From an uncultured Prevotellaceae bacterium (GTDB lineage Bacteria; Bacteroidota; Bacteroidia; Bacteroidales; Bacteroidaceae), in NCBI GenBank assembly GCA_958404085.1, contig CATXZX010000082.1:1-7432 (forward strand): 7,432 bases of DNA, given 5' to 3'. The notes below the pieces were generated by a model, which searched no databases, had not been told where the DNA came from, and was given only the letters and a program-made list of their open reading frames with translations. Each line of letters starts with the position of its first letter. Within the stretch, counting starts at the first letter, position 1. The position numbers and the translations under genes are program-made. Below, in pieces: positions 1 to 6,373 of the stretch.

Positions 1-2213
1 ACCGGGTGCAGGACTTGCTTTCGCAGATGACCCTGGAGGAAAAGACCTGCCAAATGGCAACTCTATACGGGTCGGGACGCGTACTGAAGGATGCGCTGCC
101 GCAGGCCGGTTGGAAAACGGAAGTCTGGAAGGACGGTATCGGAAATATCGACGAAGAACATAACGGACTGGGCTCGTTCCGCTCGGAATATTCGTTTCCT
201 TATACCAAACATGTGGATGCCAAACACACCATTCAGCGTTGGTTCGTGGAAGAGACGCGACTGGGTATTCCGGTTGACTTTACCAATGAAGGCATTCGCG
301 GACTGTGTCACGACAGGGCCACTTACTTTCCCGCCCAGTGCGGACAGGGTGCCACCTGGAACAAAGAACTGATAGCCCGTATCGGCGAGGTAGAGGCCAA
401 AGAGGCCGTGGCGCTGGGATATACCAACATCTATTCTCCGATTCTCGATATCGCGCAGGACCCTCGTTGGGGAAGATGCGTGGAAACTTACGGCGAGGAC
501 CCTTACCTGGTGGGACAACTGGGCAAACAAATGATTGCCAGCCTGCAAAGACATAACTTGGTGGCTACTCCGAAACACTTTGCGGTTTACAGCATTCCGG
601 TGGGAGGCCGCGACGGCCAGACCCGGACCGACCCGCACGTGGCGCCGCGCGAGATGCGTACCTTATATATAGAACCCTTCCGAATGGCTTTTCAGGAGGC
701 CGGAGCGCTGGGTGTGATGAGTTCCTATAACGATTACGACGGAGAACCCGTTACGGGAAGTTATCATTTCCTGACAGAAATATTGCGTCAGGAATGGGGA
801 TTCAAGGGTTACGTCGTATCGGATAGCGAGGCCGTGGAGTTCATCTCCAGCAAACACCGCGTGGCAGATACGTATGAAGACGGAGTGGCACAGGCTGTCA
901 ATGCGGGACTGAATATCCGTACGCACTTTACGCCACCGGCCGATTTCATCCTGCCGCTTCGCAAAGCCGTTGCCGATGGCAAGGTATCGCAGGAAACGCT
1001 GAACAAACGGGTAGCCGAGATATTGCGTGTGAAATTTTGGTTGGGGCTGTTCGACAATCCTTATCGGGGCGATGGCAAACAGGCGGAACGAATCGTGCAT
1101 AGCAAGGAGCATCAGGCCGTATCGTTGGACGCGGCCCGTCAGTCGCTGGTGCTGTTGAAAAACGAAAAGGACATGCTCCCGCTGTCCAAGTCGGTCCGTT
1201 CGGTCGCCGTGATAGGTCCCAATGCCGATGAGCGGAAACAGTTGATTTGCCGATATGGCCCGGCCAATCCGCCTGTCAAGACGGTTTATCAGGGCATCAA
1301 AGAAATGTTGCCTCAGGCGGACGTCGTTTATAAAAAAGGTTGCGAAATCGTCGATCCTCATTTCCCGGAGAGCGAAATACTCGATTTTCCGAAGACGGCG
1401 GAAGAAAGCCGGTTGATAGAGGAGGCCGTCGGGGCAGCCCGTCAGGCAGATGTAACCGTGATGGTATTGGGCGGCAACGAGCGAACCGTCAGGGAAGACC
1501 GTTCGCGGACCAGCCTGGACCTGCCGGGACGTCAGGAAGAACTCTTGAAGGAGATATGTGCCGTCGGAAAACCTGTGGTCCTGGTGATGCTCGACGGACG
1601 TGCTTCTTCCATCAACTATGCGGCAGCCCGTGTGCCTGCCATCCTGCATGCCTGGTTCCCGGGCGAATTTTGCGGACAGGTCGTAGCGGAGGCCCTGTTC
1701 GGCGATTACAATCCGGGAGGCAGGCTGGCCGTGACGTTCCCTAAGTCCGTAGGACAGATTCCCTTTGCCTTTCCGTTTAAACCGGGGTCTGACGTGAGTG
1801 CTTCTACTTCCGTTCATGGAGCATTGTTTCCCTTCGGTCATGGTCTGAGTTATACTACGTTTGCATATAGCGACTTAAAGATTACTCCCCTGAGCCAAGG
1901 CGTGCAAGGGAGTATAGACGTTTGTTGTAAAATAAAGAATACGGGCAAGGTCAAGGGGGATGAAGTCGTGCAGCTTTACTTGCGGGACGAAGTCAGCAGT
2001 GTGACTACGTATACGAAAGTGTTGCGCGGCTTTGAACGTATCAGTCTGGAACCCGGCGAGGAACGGACCGTTTCTTTTAGACTGGGTCCGCAAGAATTGG
2101 GATTATGGGATAAAAACATGAAATTCTGTGTGGAGCCCGGTAGTTTCAAGGTAATGATAGGAGCCTCTTCTACCGACATAAGGTTGCAGGGTAAGTTTGA
2201 GATAAGATCGTAA
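1..2213 (+). CDS. Glycoside hydrolase family 3 enzyme (beta-glucosidase/beta-xylosidase type), 5' partial
   Basis: This is a retaining exo-acting beta-glycosidase that would remove terminal sugars from oligosaccharides, probably in the periplasm. The frame is already open at the left edge. Counting from the GTG at position 6, about 735 residues are present, and that GTG falls inside the conserved family block RVQDLLSQMTLEEK, so the true start and any signal peptide lie outside the window. The N-terminal barrel (about 1-350) has DPRWGR at 152-157 followed by ETYGED, KHF at 190-192, and the likely nucleophile D273 in VVSDSEAV. The GH3 C-terminal domain (about 370-620) has LLKNEKDMLPL and a REDRSRTSLDLPG block; by alignment from memory with BglX, E497 is the likely acid/base. 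GHGLSYTTF leads into a fibronectin-III-like domain (about 650-735). The family assignment is secure. Substrate (glucoside, xyloside or arabinofuranoside) cannot be read from the sequence. Confidence 0.93.
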   Translation, partial: RVQDLLSQMTLEEKTCQMATLYGSGRVLKDALPQAGWKTEVWKDGIGNIDEEHNGLGSFRSEYSFPYTKHVDAKHTIQRWFVEETRLGIPVDFTNEGIRGLCHDRATYFPAQCGQGATWNKELIARIGEVEAKEAVALGYTNIYSPILDIAQDPRWGRCVETYGEDPYLVGQLGKQMIASLQRHNLVATPKHFAVYSIPVGGRDGQTRTDPHVAPREMRTLYIEPFRMAFQEAGALGVMSSYNDYDGEPVTGSYHFLTEILRQEWGFKGYVVSDSEAVEFISSKHRVADTYEDGVAQAVNAGLNIRTHFTPPADFILPLRKAVADGKVSQETLNKRVAEILRVKFWLGLFDNPYRGDGKQAERIVHSKEHQAVSLDAARQSLVLLKNEKDMLPLSKSVRSVAVIGPNADERKQLICRYGPANPPVKTVYQGIKEMLPQADVVYKKGCEIVDPHFPESEILDFPKTAEESRLIEEAVGAARQADVTVMVLGGNERTVREDRSRTSLDLPGRQEELLKEICAVGKPVVLVMLDGRASSINYAAARVPAILHAWFPGEFCGQVVAEALFGDYNPGGRLAVTFPKSVGQIPFAFPFKPGSDVSASTSVHGALFPFGHGLSYTTFAYSDLKITPLSQGVQGSIDVCCKIKNTGKVKGDEVVQLYLRDEVSSVTTYTKVLRGFERISLEPGEERTVSFRLGPQELGLWDKNMKFCVEPGSFKVMIGASSTDIRLQGKFEIRS

Positions 2214-2234
2214 TCCTGAATGGAATTGTCTGTC

Positions 2235-2280
2235 GGCTGTTTGTACGTCTTCGGCTTGCGTGCGGAGCGTATAAACGGCT
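2235..2280 (+). terminator. Hairpin after the GH3 gene, probable intrinsic terminator
   Basis: Positions 2236-2247 (GCTGTTTGTACG) pair with 2268-2279 (CGTATAAACGGC) in an uninterrupted 12-pair stem that includes two G-U pairs. An inner stem of about five pairs (2249-2253 with 2263-2267) continues it. A T run follows at 2295-2300 and another at about 2305-2310. The T run starts about 15 bases after the stem, farther than in a classic terminator, so this could be an imperfect terminator or a stabilising 3' end structure. It sits between the GH3 stop codon and the pyrE promoter, where a terminator is expected. Confidence 0.5.
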
Positions 2281-2341
2281 AACATACAAGATTCTTTTTT
2301 GATTCTTTTTCAATACGGCATTCATTTTCATTTCTTTGTTG

Positions 2342-2349
2342 TATCTTTG
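2342..2349 (+). promoter_or_regulatory. Bacteroidetes -7 promoter element for pyrE
   Basis: TATCTTTG matches the Bacteroidetes -7 consensus TAnnTTTG and ends 24 bases before the pyrE ATG, giving a short leader of roughly 20 bases. No good -33 TTTG lies at the usual 19-21 base spacing; the upstream sequence there is T-rich only. The -7 match and its position support the call, while the missing -33 element weakens it. Confidence 0.55.
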
Positions 2350-2373
2350 TCCGCAATACCAAACTTTAAGAAA

Positions 2374-3009
2374 ATGAAAAGCGTAGAGAAAATATTAGCA
2401 GAGAAACTTTTGAATATTAAGGCTATCAAGTTACAACCCGAAAACCCGTTTACGTGGGCTTCGGGATGGAAATCTCCGTTCTACTGTGATAACCGTAAGA
2501 CTCTTTCGTTCGTCGATTTGCGTAATTTCGTCAAATTGGAGTTGAGCCGCATCGTGATGGAACGATTCCCGCAGGCTGACGCAGTGGCCGGTGTGGCAAC
2601 GGGTGCTATTGCACAGGGGGCACTTGTGGCTGACGAACTGGGACTTCCGTTTGCTTATGTCCGTTCGAAACCGAAGGACCATGGTATGGAGAACCTGATA
2701 GAAGGAGAATTGCCCGCCGGTGCCCGTGTTGTTGTTATCGAAGACTTGATTTCGACGGGAGGAAGCAGCCTGAAGGCTGTCGAGGCCCTGCGCAAGGCCG
2801 GTTTTGAAGTTGTGGGTATGGTAGCATCGTATACGTATGGTTTCCCCGTGGCCATCGAGGCTTTCGAAAAGGCCGGTGTCGAACTGGTTACGCTGACGAA
2901 TTACGAAGCAGTGGTTGAGGTGGCTAACGAAATCGGTTACATCCGTCCCGAAGACATCGCGGTATTGAACGTATGGCGGGCGAATCCTTCGGAATGGAAA
3001 GGACAGTAA
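2374..3009 (+). CDS. pyrE: Orotate phosphoribosyltransferase
   Basis: The enzyme joins orotate to PRPP to form orotidine 5'-monophosphate, the fifth step of pyrimidine synthesis, in the cytoplasm. The product is 211 residues, a normal length for PyrE. The PRPP-binding loop VVVIEDLISTGGSS is present with E123-D124 and T128-G129-G130, and the flexible catalytic loop VRSKPKDHG carries K99, K101 and H103. FYCDNRK near residue 31 fits the orotate-binding N-terminal region. I chose the ATG at 2374, which gives MKSVEKILAEKLL. An in-frame ATG at 2299 would add 25 hydrophobic, non-conserved residues and place the promoter inside the gene. The A-rich leader without a strong Shine-Dalgarno site is usual for the phylum. 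It is followed after 53 bases by the SRPBCC gene and then argH, so co-transcription is likely. Confidence 0.96.
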   Translation: MKSVEKILAEKLLNIKAIKLQPENPFTWASGWKSPFYCDNRKTLSFVDLRNFVKLELSRIVMERFPQADAVAGVATGAIAQGALVADELGLPFAYVRSKPKDHGMENLIEGELPAGARVVVIEDLISTGGSSLKAVEALRKAGFEVVGMVASYTYGFPVAIEAFEKAGVELVTLTNYEAVVEVANEIGYIRPEDIAVLNVWRANPSEWKGQ

Positions 3010-3062
3010 CATTCCGGTTGTATATCCTTTTGTAGTTTTAAAAGAGCAAGAACTGATTTTAT

Positions 3063-3545
3063 ATGAGTCAATGTAACTTTGAGAGTGCTGTAAAGTTGAT
3101 TCCTTACAGCCAGGAGAAGGTGTATGCGCGTCTTTCCGACCTGAACAACCTGTCGGTGGTGCGCGACCGCCTTGCGGACCCGGCTTTCAGTGCGGCCATG
3201 CAGCAACAGATGTCCGAGGAAAAGGTGAATGAGATACGGAAACATCTGAGCAATATGCAGTTCGATGCGGACAGTGTGCGTGTGGATGTCGCTCCTGTCG
3301 GCAATGTGTGTCTGCGGATTATCGAGCGGACGGAACCTAAATGTGTGAAGTTCGAGGCTGAGGGTGCGCCGATAGACATGAATATGTGGATACAGCTTCT
3401 TCCGGTGGATGAAAATGAGTGCAAGATGAAGATAACCTTGCGCGCCGAACTGAATATGTTTATAAAAGGTATGGTGAGCAAACCGCTTCAGCAGGGTGTA
3501 GATGGCATGGCCGACCTGCTTTCGCGCCTGCCATACGGCGAATAA
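3063..3545 (+). CDS. SRPBCC/START-fold small protein (polyketide cyclase-like), function unknown
   Basis: This 160-residue protein has no signal peptide and is expected in the cytoplasm. It opens with FESAVKLIPYSQEKVYARLSDLNNL, the first strand and helix of the SRPBCC helix-grip fold, where a hydrophobic cavity usually binds a lipid-like or aromatic ligand. The middle has alternating strands (residues about 78-125, including IDMNMWIQLLPVDENECKMKI). The protein ends in a long amphipathic helix, FIKGMVSKPLQQGVDGMADLL, that would close the cavity. I recall similar proteins next to pyrE and argH in other Bacteroidales genomes, so the placement seems conserved, but I know of no proven ligand or activity. 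It is preceded by pyrE (53-base gap) and followed by argH (35-base gap). The first ATG is used; no Shine-Dalgarno sequence helps to decide it. Confidence 0.82.
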   Translation: MSQCNFESAVKLIPYSQEKVYARLSDLNNLSVVRDRLADPAFSAAMQQQMSEEKVNEIRKHLSNMQFDADSVRVDVAPVGNVCLRIIERTEPKCVKFEAEGAPIDMNMWIQLLPVDENECKMKITLRAELNMFIKGMVSKPLQQGVDGMADLLSRLPYGE

Positions 3546-3580
3546 AAACAAACGACCTATTTTTTACGTAAACTAAACTG

Positions 3581-4921
3581 ATGGCAACTAAACTTTGGGA
3601 GAAAAACGTACAGGTGAACGAAGCAATTGAAAAGTTCACCGTGGGACGTGACCGCGAATTGGATGTTTATCTGGCTAAATACGATGTCTTGGGTTCGATG
3701 GCCCATATAACGATGCTCGAGACTATCGGCTTGCTGACTTCGGCCGAATTACGGAGTCTGCTCGATGAACTGAAACAGATTTACGCACAGGCCGAAAGGG
3801 ACGAGTTCGTTATCGAGGAAGGCGTGGAGGACGTGCATTCACAGGTGGAACTGATGCTGACACGCCGCTTGGGCGATGTCGGCAAAAAAATCCATAGCGG
3901 CCGTTCGCGCAATGACCAGGTTCTGGTAGATTTGAAACTTTATACGCGCGACCGTATCCGTGCTTTGGTCGAACACGTCGATATTTTGTTTCGCGAACTC
4001 ATTGCTCAGAGCAACCGCTACAAACAGGTGCTGATGCCCGGCTATACCCATCTGCAGGTGGCTATGCCCAGTAGTTTCGGCCTTTGGTTCGGGGCATACG
4101 CCGAGGGACTGACGGACGATTTGCTCTTGTTGCAGGCGGCTTATAAGATTACGAATCGCAATCCGCTGGGTTCGGCGGCCGGTTATGGCTCGTCTTTTCC
4201 GCTGAACCGCAGCCTGACTACCGAATTGCTTGGTTTCGATTCGATGGACTACAACGTGGTTTATGCGCAGATGGGACGTGGCAAGACGGAGCGTAACGTG
4301 GCTTTCGCCATGGCCGGTATTGCCGGAACATTGTCGAAGCTGGCTTTTGATGCGTGCATGTTCAATTCTCAGAACTTCGGCTTCATAAAATTGCCGGACG
4401 AGTGTACGACGGGTTCGAGCATCATGCCGCATAAGAAAAATCCCGATGTTTTTGAACTGCTGCGTGCCAAATGTAACAAACTCCAGGCCCTTCCGCAGCA
4501 GATCGTGCTGATAATGAATAATCTGCCCTGCGGGTATTTCCGCGATCTGCAACTTATCAAAGAAGTGTTCCTTCCTGCTTTTGCCGAATTGGAGGATTGT
4601 TTGCAAATGGCTGCCTATATAATTAATAAGATGAAGGTGAACGAACACATACTGGACGACAGCCGTTACGACAATATGTTCAGTGTGGAAGAAGTCAACC
4701 GTCTTGCTGCGGAAGGTATGCCTTTCCGTGATGCGTATAAAACCGTGGGACTGGCTATCGAGGCCGGTAATTTTACGCCGAACAAACAAATTCATCATAC
4801 GCACGAAGGCAGTATCGGCAATCTTTGTAACGATGCAATCGAGGCGTGGATGGATCAGGTCCTGAAAGGCTTCGGTTTTGAAAAAGTGGCTGAAGCTGAG
4901 AAAAAATTACTGAATTCATGA
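3581..4921 (+). CDS. argH: Argininosuccinate lyase
   Basis: ArgH splits argininosuccinate into arginine and fumarate, the last step of arginine synthesis, as a cytoplasmic homotetramer. The product has 446 residues, close to the usual 450-460. It carries the aspartase/fumarase superfamily signature GSSIMPHKKNPD at 278-289, with the catalytic-loop serines S279-S280. It also has HSGRSRNDQV near residue 105 and GYTHLQ at 154-159, with H157 the expected active-site histidine. The ATG at 3581 gives MATKLWEKN, the usual N-terminus of bacterial ArgH. The stop codon TGA overlaps the ATG of the next gene as ATGA, so the downstream lipoprotein is probably translationally coupled. No promoter of its own is evident in the 35-base gap upstream, so it is likely read from the pyrE side. 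Confidence 0.97.
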   Translation: MATKLWEKNVQVNEAIEKFTVGRDRELDVYLAKYDVLGSMAHITMLETIGLLTSAELRSLLDELKQIYAQAERDEFVIEEGVEDVHSQVELMLTRRLGDVGKKIHSGRSRNDQVLVDLKLYTRDRIRALVEHVDILFRELIAQSNRYKQVLMPGYTHLQVAMPSSFGLWFGAYAEGLTDDLLLLQAAYKITNRNPLGSAAGYGSSFPLNRSLTTELLGFDSMDYNVVYAQMGRGKTERNVAFAMAGIAGTLSKLAFDACMFNSQNFGFIKLPDECTTGSSIMPHKKNPDVFELLRAKCNKLQALPQQIVLIMNNLPCGYFRDLQLIKEVFLPAFAELEDCLQMAAYIINKMKVNEHILDDSRYDNMFSVEEVNRLAAEGMPFRDAYKTVGLAIEAGNFTPNKQIHHTHEGSIGNLCNDAIEAWMDQVLKGFGFEKVAEAEKKLLNS

Positions 4922-5466
4922 ATGCGGTCCGGTACGTAGTTCCGTTTCTTATGGCATTGATGTCGCTGACTTTTGTATCCTGTTCGGAAGACGTACAGGA
5001 TACATACAGCGGCTATGATGCCTTTTTACGTTTCCAGCCCGTCACGGCAGTCGCTCCGCTATATGCAGCGCTGAACTCGTTGGGCGAATATTGTACCATC
5101 AGGCAGAATGAAAAGCAATACCTCTTTAACGGTCCGGGCGGCAGTGCTGTTTATACAAAAGTAGCGGCCGACAGTTACAATCCGATGCGTGCGATCGGCG
5201 GTTTCATCGTGGGAAAATCCAATCTGATGGATATGGGAAGCAATACGTTCCCGCATCTGTGTTACGATTTGGCCTGTCCCAATTGTTATGCTTCCTATAA
5301 TGTGGCCCGCGTGTTGAAGGTGGAAGGCGGTACAGCACGGTGCGAGCGTTGCAAACGTACGTACGATTTGAATAATCAAGGCATTATTAGCGAAGGAGAT
5401 GCCGGAAAAAAACTGATCCGTTACCGTCTACAGTACGGTGGCGACCTGCTTTATATCAGGAATTGA
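4918..5466 (+). CDS. Predicted lipoprotein with Rieske-like domain carrying two CxxC pairs
   Basis: This 182-residue protein starts inside the argH stop codon (ATGA). The N-terminus has R5, a hydrophobic stretch (V7-V20) and a lipobox-like end FVSC with C22 as the likely lipidated cysteine, so it should be membrane-anchored in the cell envelope. The C-terminal half has C120-x2-C123 and C142-x2-C145, followed by KRTYDLNNQG and strand-rich sequence to the end. The layout (CP..C, about 18 residues, CxxC, then a YDL segment, a glycine turn and a final strand) resembles a Rieske domain, where the ligands would be CxH and CxxH. Here both His positions appear to be Cys. A Cys4 site suggests zinc or a rubredoxin-like iron rather than a classic 2Fe-2S cluster; this is inference. 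Extra cysteines are C59 and C115. The link with argH is positional only, and no function is known to me. Confidence 0.8.
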   Translation: MNAVRYVVPFLMALMSLTFVSCSEDVQDTYSGYDAFLRFQPVTAVAPLYAALNSLGEYCTIRQNEKQYLFNGPGGSAVYTKVAADSYNPMRAIGGFIVGKSNLMDMGSNTFPHLCYDLACPNCYASYNVARVLKVEGGTARCERCKRTYDLNNQGIISEGDAGKKLIRYRLQYGGDLLYIRN

Positions 5467-5496
5467 GTGGAAAGAATTCTTTTTCGTGGCGCTTTT

Positions 5497-5528
5497 TTTG
5501 GTCGGTAGTAGAAAAAATACTAATTTTG
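5497..5528 (+). promoter_or_regulatory. Bacteroidetes-type promoter for the tRNA-Gly/tRNA-Leu unit
   Basis: The -33 element TTTG is at 5497-5500 and the -7 element TAATTTTG (consensus TAnnTTTG) at 5521-5528, separated by exactly 20 bases, within the usual 19-21. Transcription would begin near 5533-5536, about 15-20 bases before the tRNA-Gly gene. This is the best promoter match in the window. Confidence 0.8.
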
Positions 5529-5531
5529 CAG

Positions 5532-5545
5532 CGGTAAAATTACCG
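5532..5545. repeat. Short inverted repeat in the tRNA leader
   Basis: CGGTAA and TTACCG flank a two-base centre (CGGTAAAATTACCG). The repeat spans the predicted transcription start and ends six bases before the tRNA. It could fold as a small leader hairpin or be a protein-binding site. Chance occurrence is possible given its small size. Confidence 0.35.
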
Positions 5546-5551
5546 AGGCCT

Positions 5552-5624
5552 GCGGAAATAGCTCAGTTGGTAGAGCACAACCTTGCCAAGGTTGGGGTCG
5601 CGAGTTCGAGTCTCGTTTTCCGCT
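5552..5624 (+). tRNA. tRNA-Gly (anticodon GCC)
   Basis: A full cloverleaf of 73 bases is visible. The acceptor stem GCGGAAA (5552-5558) pairs with TTTCCGC (5617-5623). The D arm is GCTC/GAGC with loop AGTTGGTA. The anticodon stem CAACC/GGTTG encloses loop TTGCCAA, placing anticodon GCC at 5585-5587. The T arm is GCGAG-TTCGAGT-CTCGT. The discriminator base is T5624. The next bases are CAA, so the 3' CCA is not encoded and must be added by CCA-adding enzyme. It reads GGC and GGU glycine codons. Confidence 0.97.
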
Positions 5625-5632
5625 CAACGGAT

Positions 5633-5716
5633 GCCCGGATGGTGGAATCGGTAGACACGAGGGACTTAAAATCCCTTGGCCGTAAGGCTGTGCGGGTTCA
5701 AGTCCCGCTTCGGGTA
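5633..5716 (+). tRNA. tRNA-Leu (anticodon TAA)
   Basis: An 84-base class II tRNA begins eight bases after tRNA-Gly. The acceptor stem GCCCGGA pairs with TTCGGGT, including a G-U first pair. The anticodon stem AGGGA/TCCCT encloses loop CTTAAAA, with anticodon TAA at 5667-5669. A long variable arm with a GGCC/GGCT stem (5678-5689) is the class II hallmark. The T arm is GCGGG-TTCAAGT-CCCGC. The discriminator is A5716, as expected for leucine, and CCA is not encoded. It reads UUA (and UUG by wobble) and shares the transcript with tRNA-Gly. Confidence 0.97.
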
Positions 5717-5729
5717 CAACGGCGTACAG

Positions 5730-5769
5730 AAGAGACAGAATCGTTATGCTGCGGTTTGTCTCTTTTTTT
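5730..5769 (+). terminator. Intrinsic terminator of the tRNA unit
   Basis: AGAGACA (5731-5737) pairs with TGTCTCT (5757-5763) around a loop of 19 bases, and the second arm runs directly into seven T residues (5763-5769). It lies 14 bases after the last tRNA base, exactly where the tRNA transcript should end. Confidence 0.8.
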
Positions 5770-5785
5770 GTATGGAAAACCGTTG

Positions 5786-5812
5786 TCCGGAGACGGTTCC
5801 GGAGAACTTTTT
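5786..5812 (+). terminator. Small second hairpin with T run, possible weak terminator
   Basis: TCCGGA at 5786-5791 pairs with TCCGGA at 5798-5803 around the six-base loop GACGGT, and TTTTT follows at 5808-5812. An alternative fold is GTTC-CGGA-GAAC at 5796-5807. It could be a back-up terminator for the tRNA transcript or a leader structure for the gene at 5844. The stem is short, so confidence is low. Confidence 0.3.
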
Positions 5813-5843
5813 GGAGAAATTGAAACATTAAAATCAGGAATAC

Positions 5844-6338
5844 ATGCGAAGAAGTGACCGCGAGATAACCGATGAGGAAGAAATTCGCTCGGTAATTGAC
5901 AAATGCGATGTTTGTCGTCTTGCTTTCAACGATGAAAAAACGGGCTATCCCTATGTCTTGCCGTTAAATTTCGGCTGGAAGACAGAAGAGGATGGCTCGA
6001 TTTTATTTTGTTTCCACGGAGCGACCGAAGGGTACAAATACGAGGTGATGAAACGCGACGCCCGTGCTTCTTTCGAGATGGATTGCGGCCATACGCTTGT
6101 GTCGGATGCCCAAAAAGGCTATTGTACGATGGAATACCGGAGCGTGATGGGGCAGGGACGTGTAGAGCCGGTTACGGACCGGGCGGAAAAAACAAAATAC
6201 CTCTCACTCCTGACGGACCGCTACCACGAACATCATTTTGAGTTCAATCCGGCTGCCATCGACCGTACCGCAGTTTTTGTCTTGCATGTAGAGCGAATGA
6301 CTGCCAAGCAGCGTACGGTCAAAAAACAAGGCTATTAA
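5844..6338 (+). CDS. Nim-like pyridoxamine 5'-phosphate oxidase-fold flavoprotein
   Basis: This 164-residue cytoplasmic protein belongs to the split-barrel flavin-binding family that includes the 5-nitroimidazole reductases NimA-NimJ. Family landmarks are an N-terminal helix after MRRSDREITDEEEI, the strand YVLPLNFG (37-44), the block ILFCFHGATEGYKYEVM with H58, FEMDCGH near 77-83, and the strand YRSVMGQGRVEPVTD with G103-Q104-G105. The histidine in the FxFHGA block is by my recollection the position equivalent to the NimA active-site His. Known members bind FMN or reduce nitro drugs, but most chromosomal relatives are untested, so nitroimidazole resistance should not be assumed. The ATG at 5844 is the first after the tRNA terminators and gives the usual N-terminus. 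A MmcQ/YjbR gene follows after 35 bases and may share its transcript. Confidence 0.85.
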   Translation: MRRSDREITDEEEIRSVIDKCDVCRLAFNDEKTGYPYVLPLNFGWKTEEDGSILFCFHGATEGYKYEVMKRDARASFEMDCGHTLVSDAQKGYCTMEYRSVMGQGRVEPVTDRAEKTKYLSLLTDRYHEHHFEFNPAAIDRTAVFVLHVERMTAKQRTVKKQGY

Positions 6339-6373
6339 TTCATCCTATAACCGCAAGTGTATCATAGAGAACC

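Noticed and set aside
6..8. GTG at position 6 as the GH3 start codon
   Set aside because: It falls inside the conserved RVQDLLSQMTLEEK block and has codons of the same frame before it; the real start is outside the window.
663..1841. 392-codon minus-strand frame within the GH3 gene
   Set aside because: It is the antisense of a clear GH3 coding sequence, and its translation is rich in Arg, His and Gln with no domain recognisable.
2299..2373. Upstream in-frame ATG for pyrE
   Set aside because: The extra 25 residues are not PyrE-like and would include the -7 promoter element; the ATG at 2374 gives the conserved N-terminus.
3020..3035. Possible -7 element (TATCCTTTTG) before the SRPBCC gene
   Set aside because: Spacing between TA and TTTG is four bases rather than two, and no -33 TTTG lies at the right distance.
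3839..4804. 321-codon minus-strand frame within argH
   Set aside because: It is an antisense shadow of a highly conserved gene, with no start context or recognisable motif.
5471..5482. Palindrome AAAGAATTCTTT after the lipoprotein stop
   Set aside because: It is a perfect but A/T-rich 12-base palindrome with no loop, too weak for a terminator stem; it lies just before the tRNA promoter and may be chance.
5438..5857. Open frame of 139 codons across the two tRNAs (and an opposite-strand frame at 5520-5828)
   Set aside because: Both cover the tRNA genes, their promoter and their terminator; the translations have no family resemblance beyond what tRNA sequence produces.
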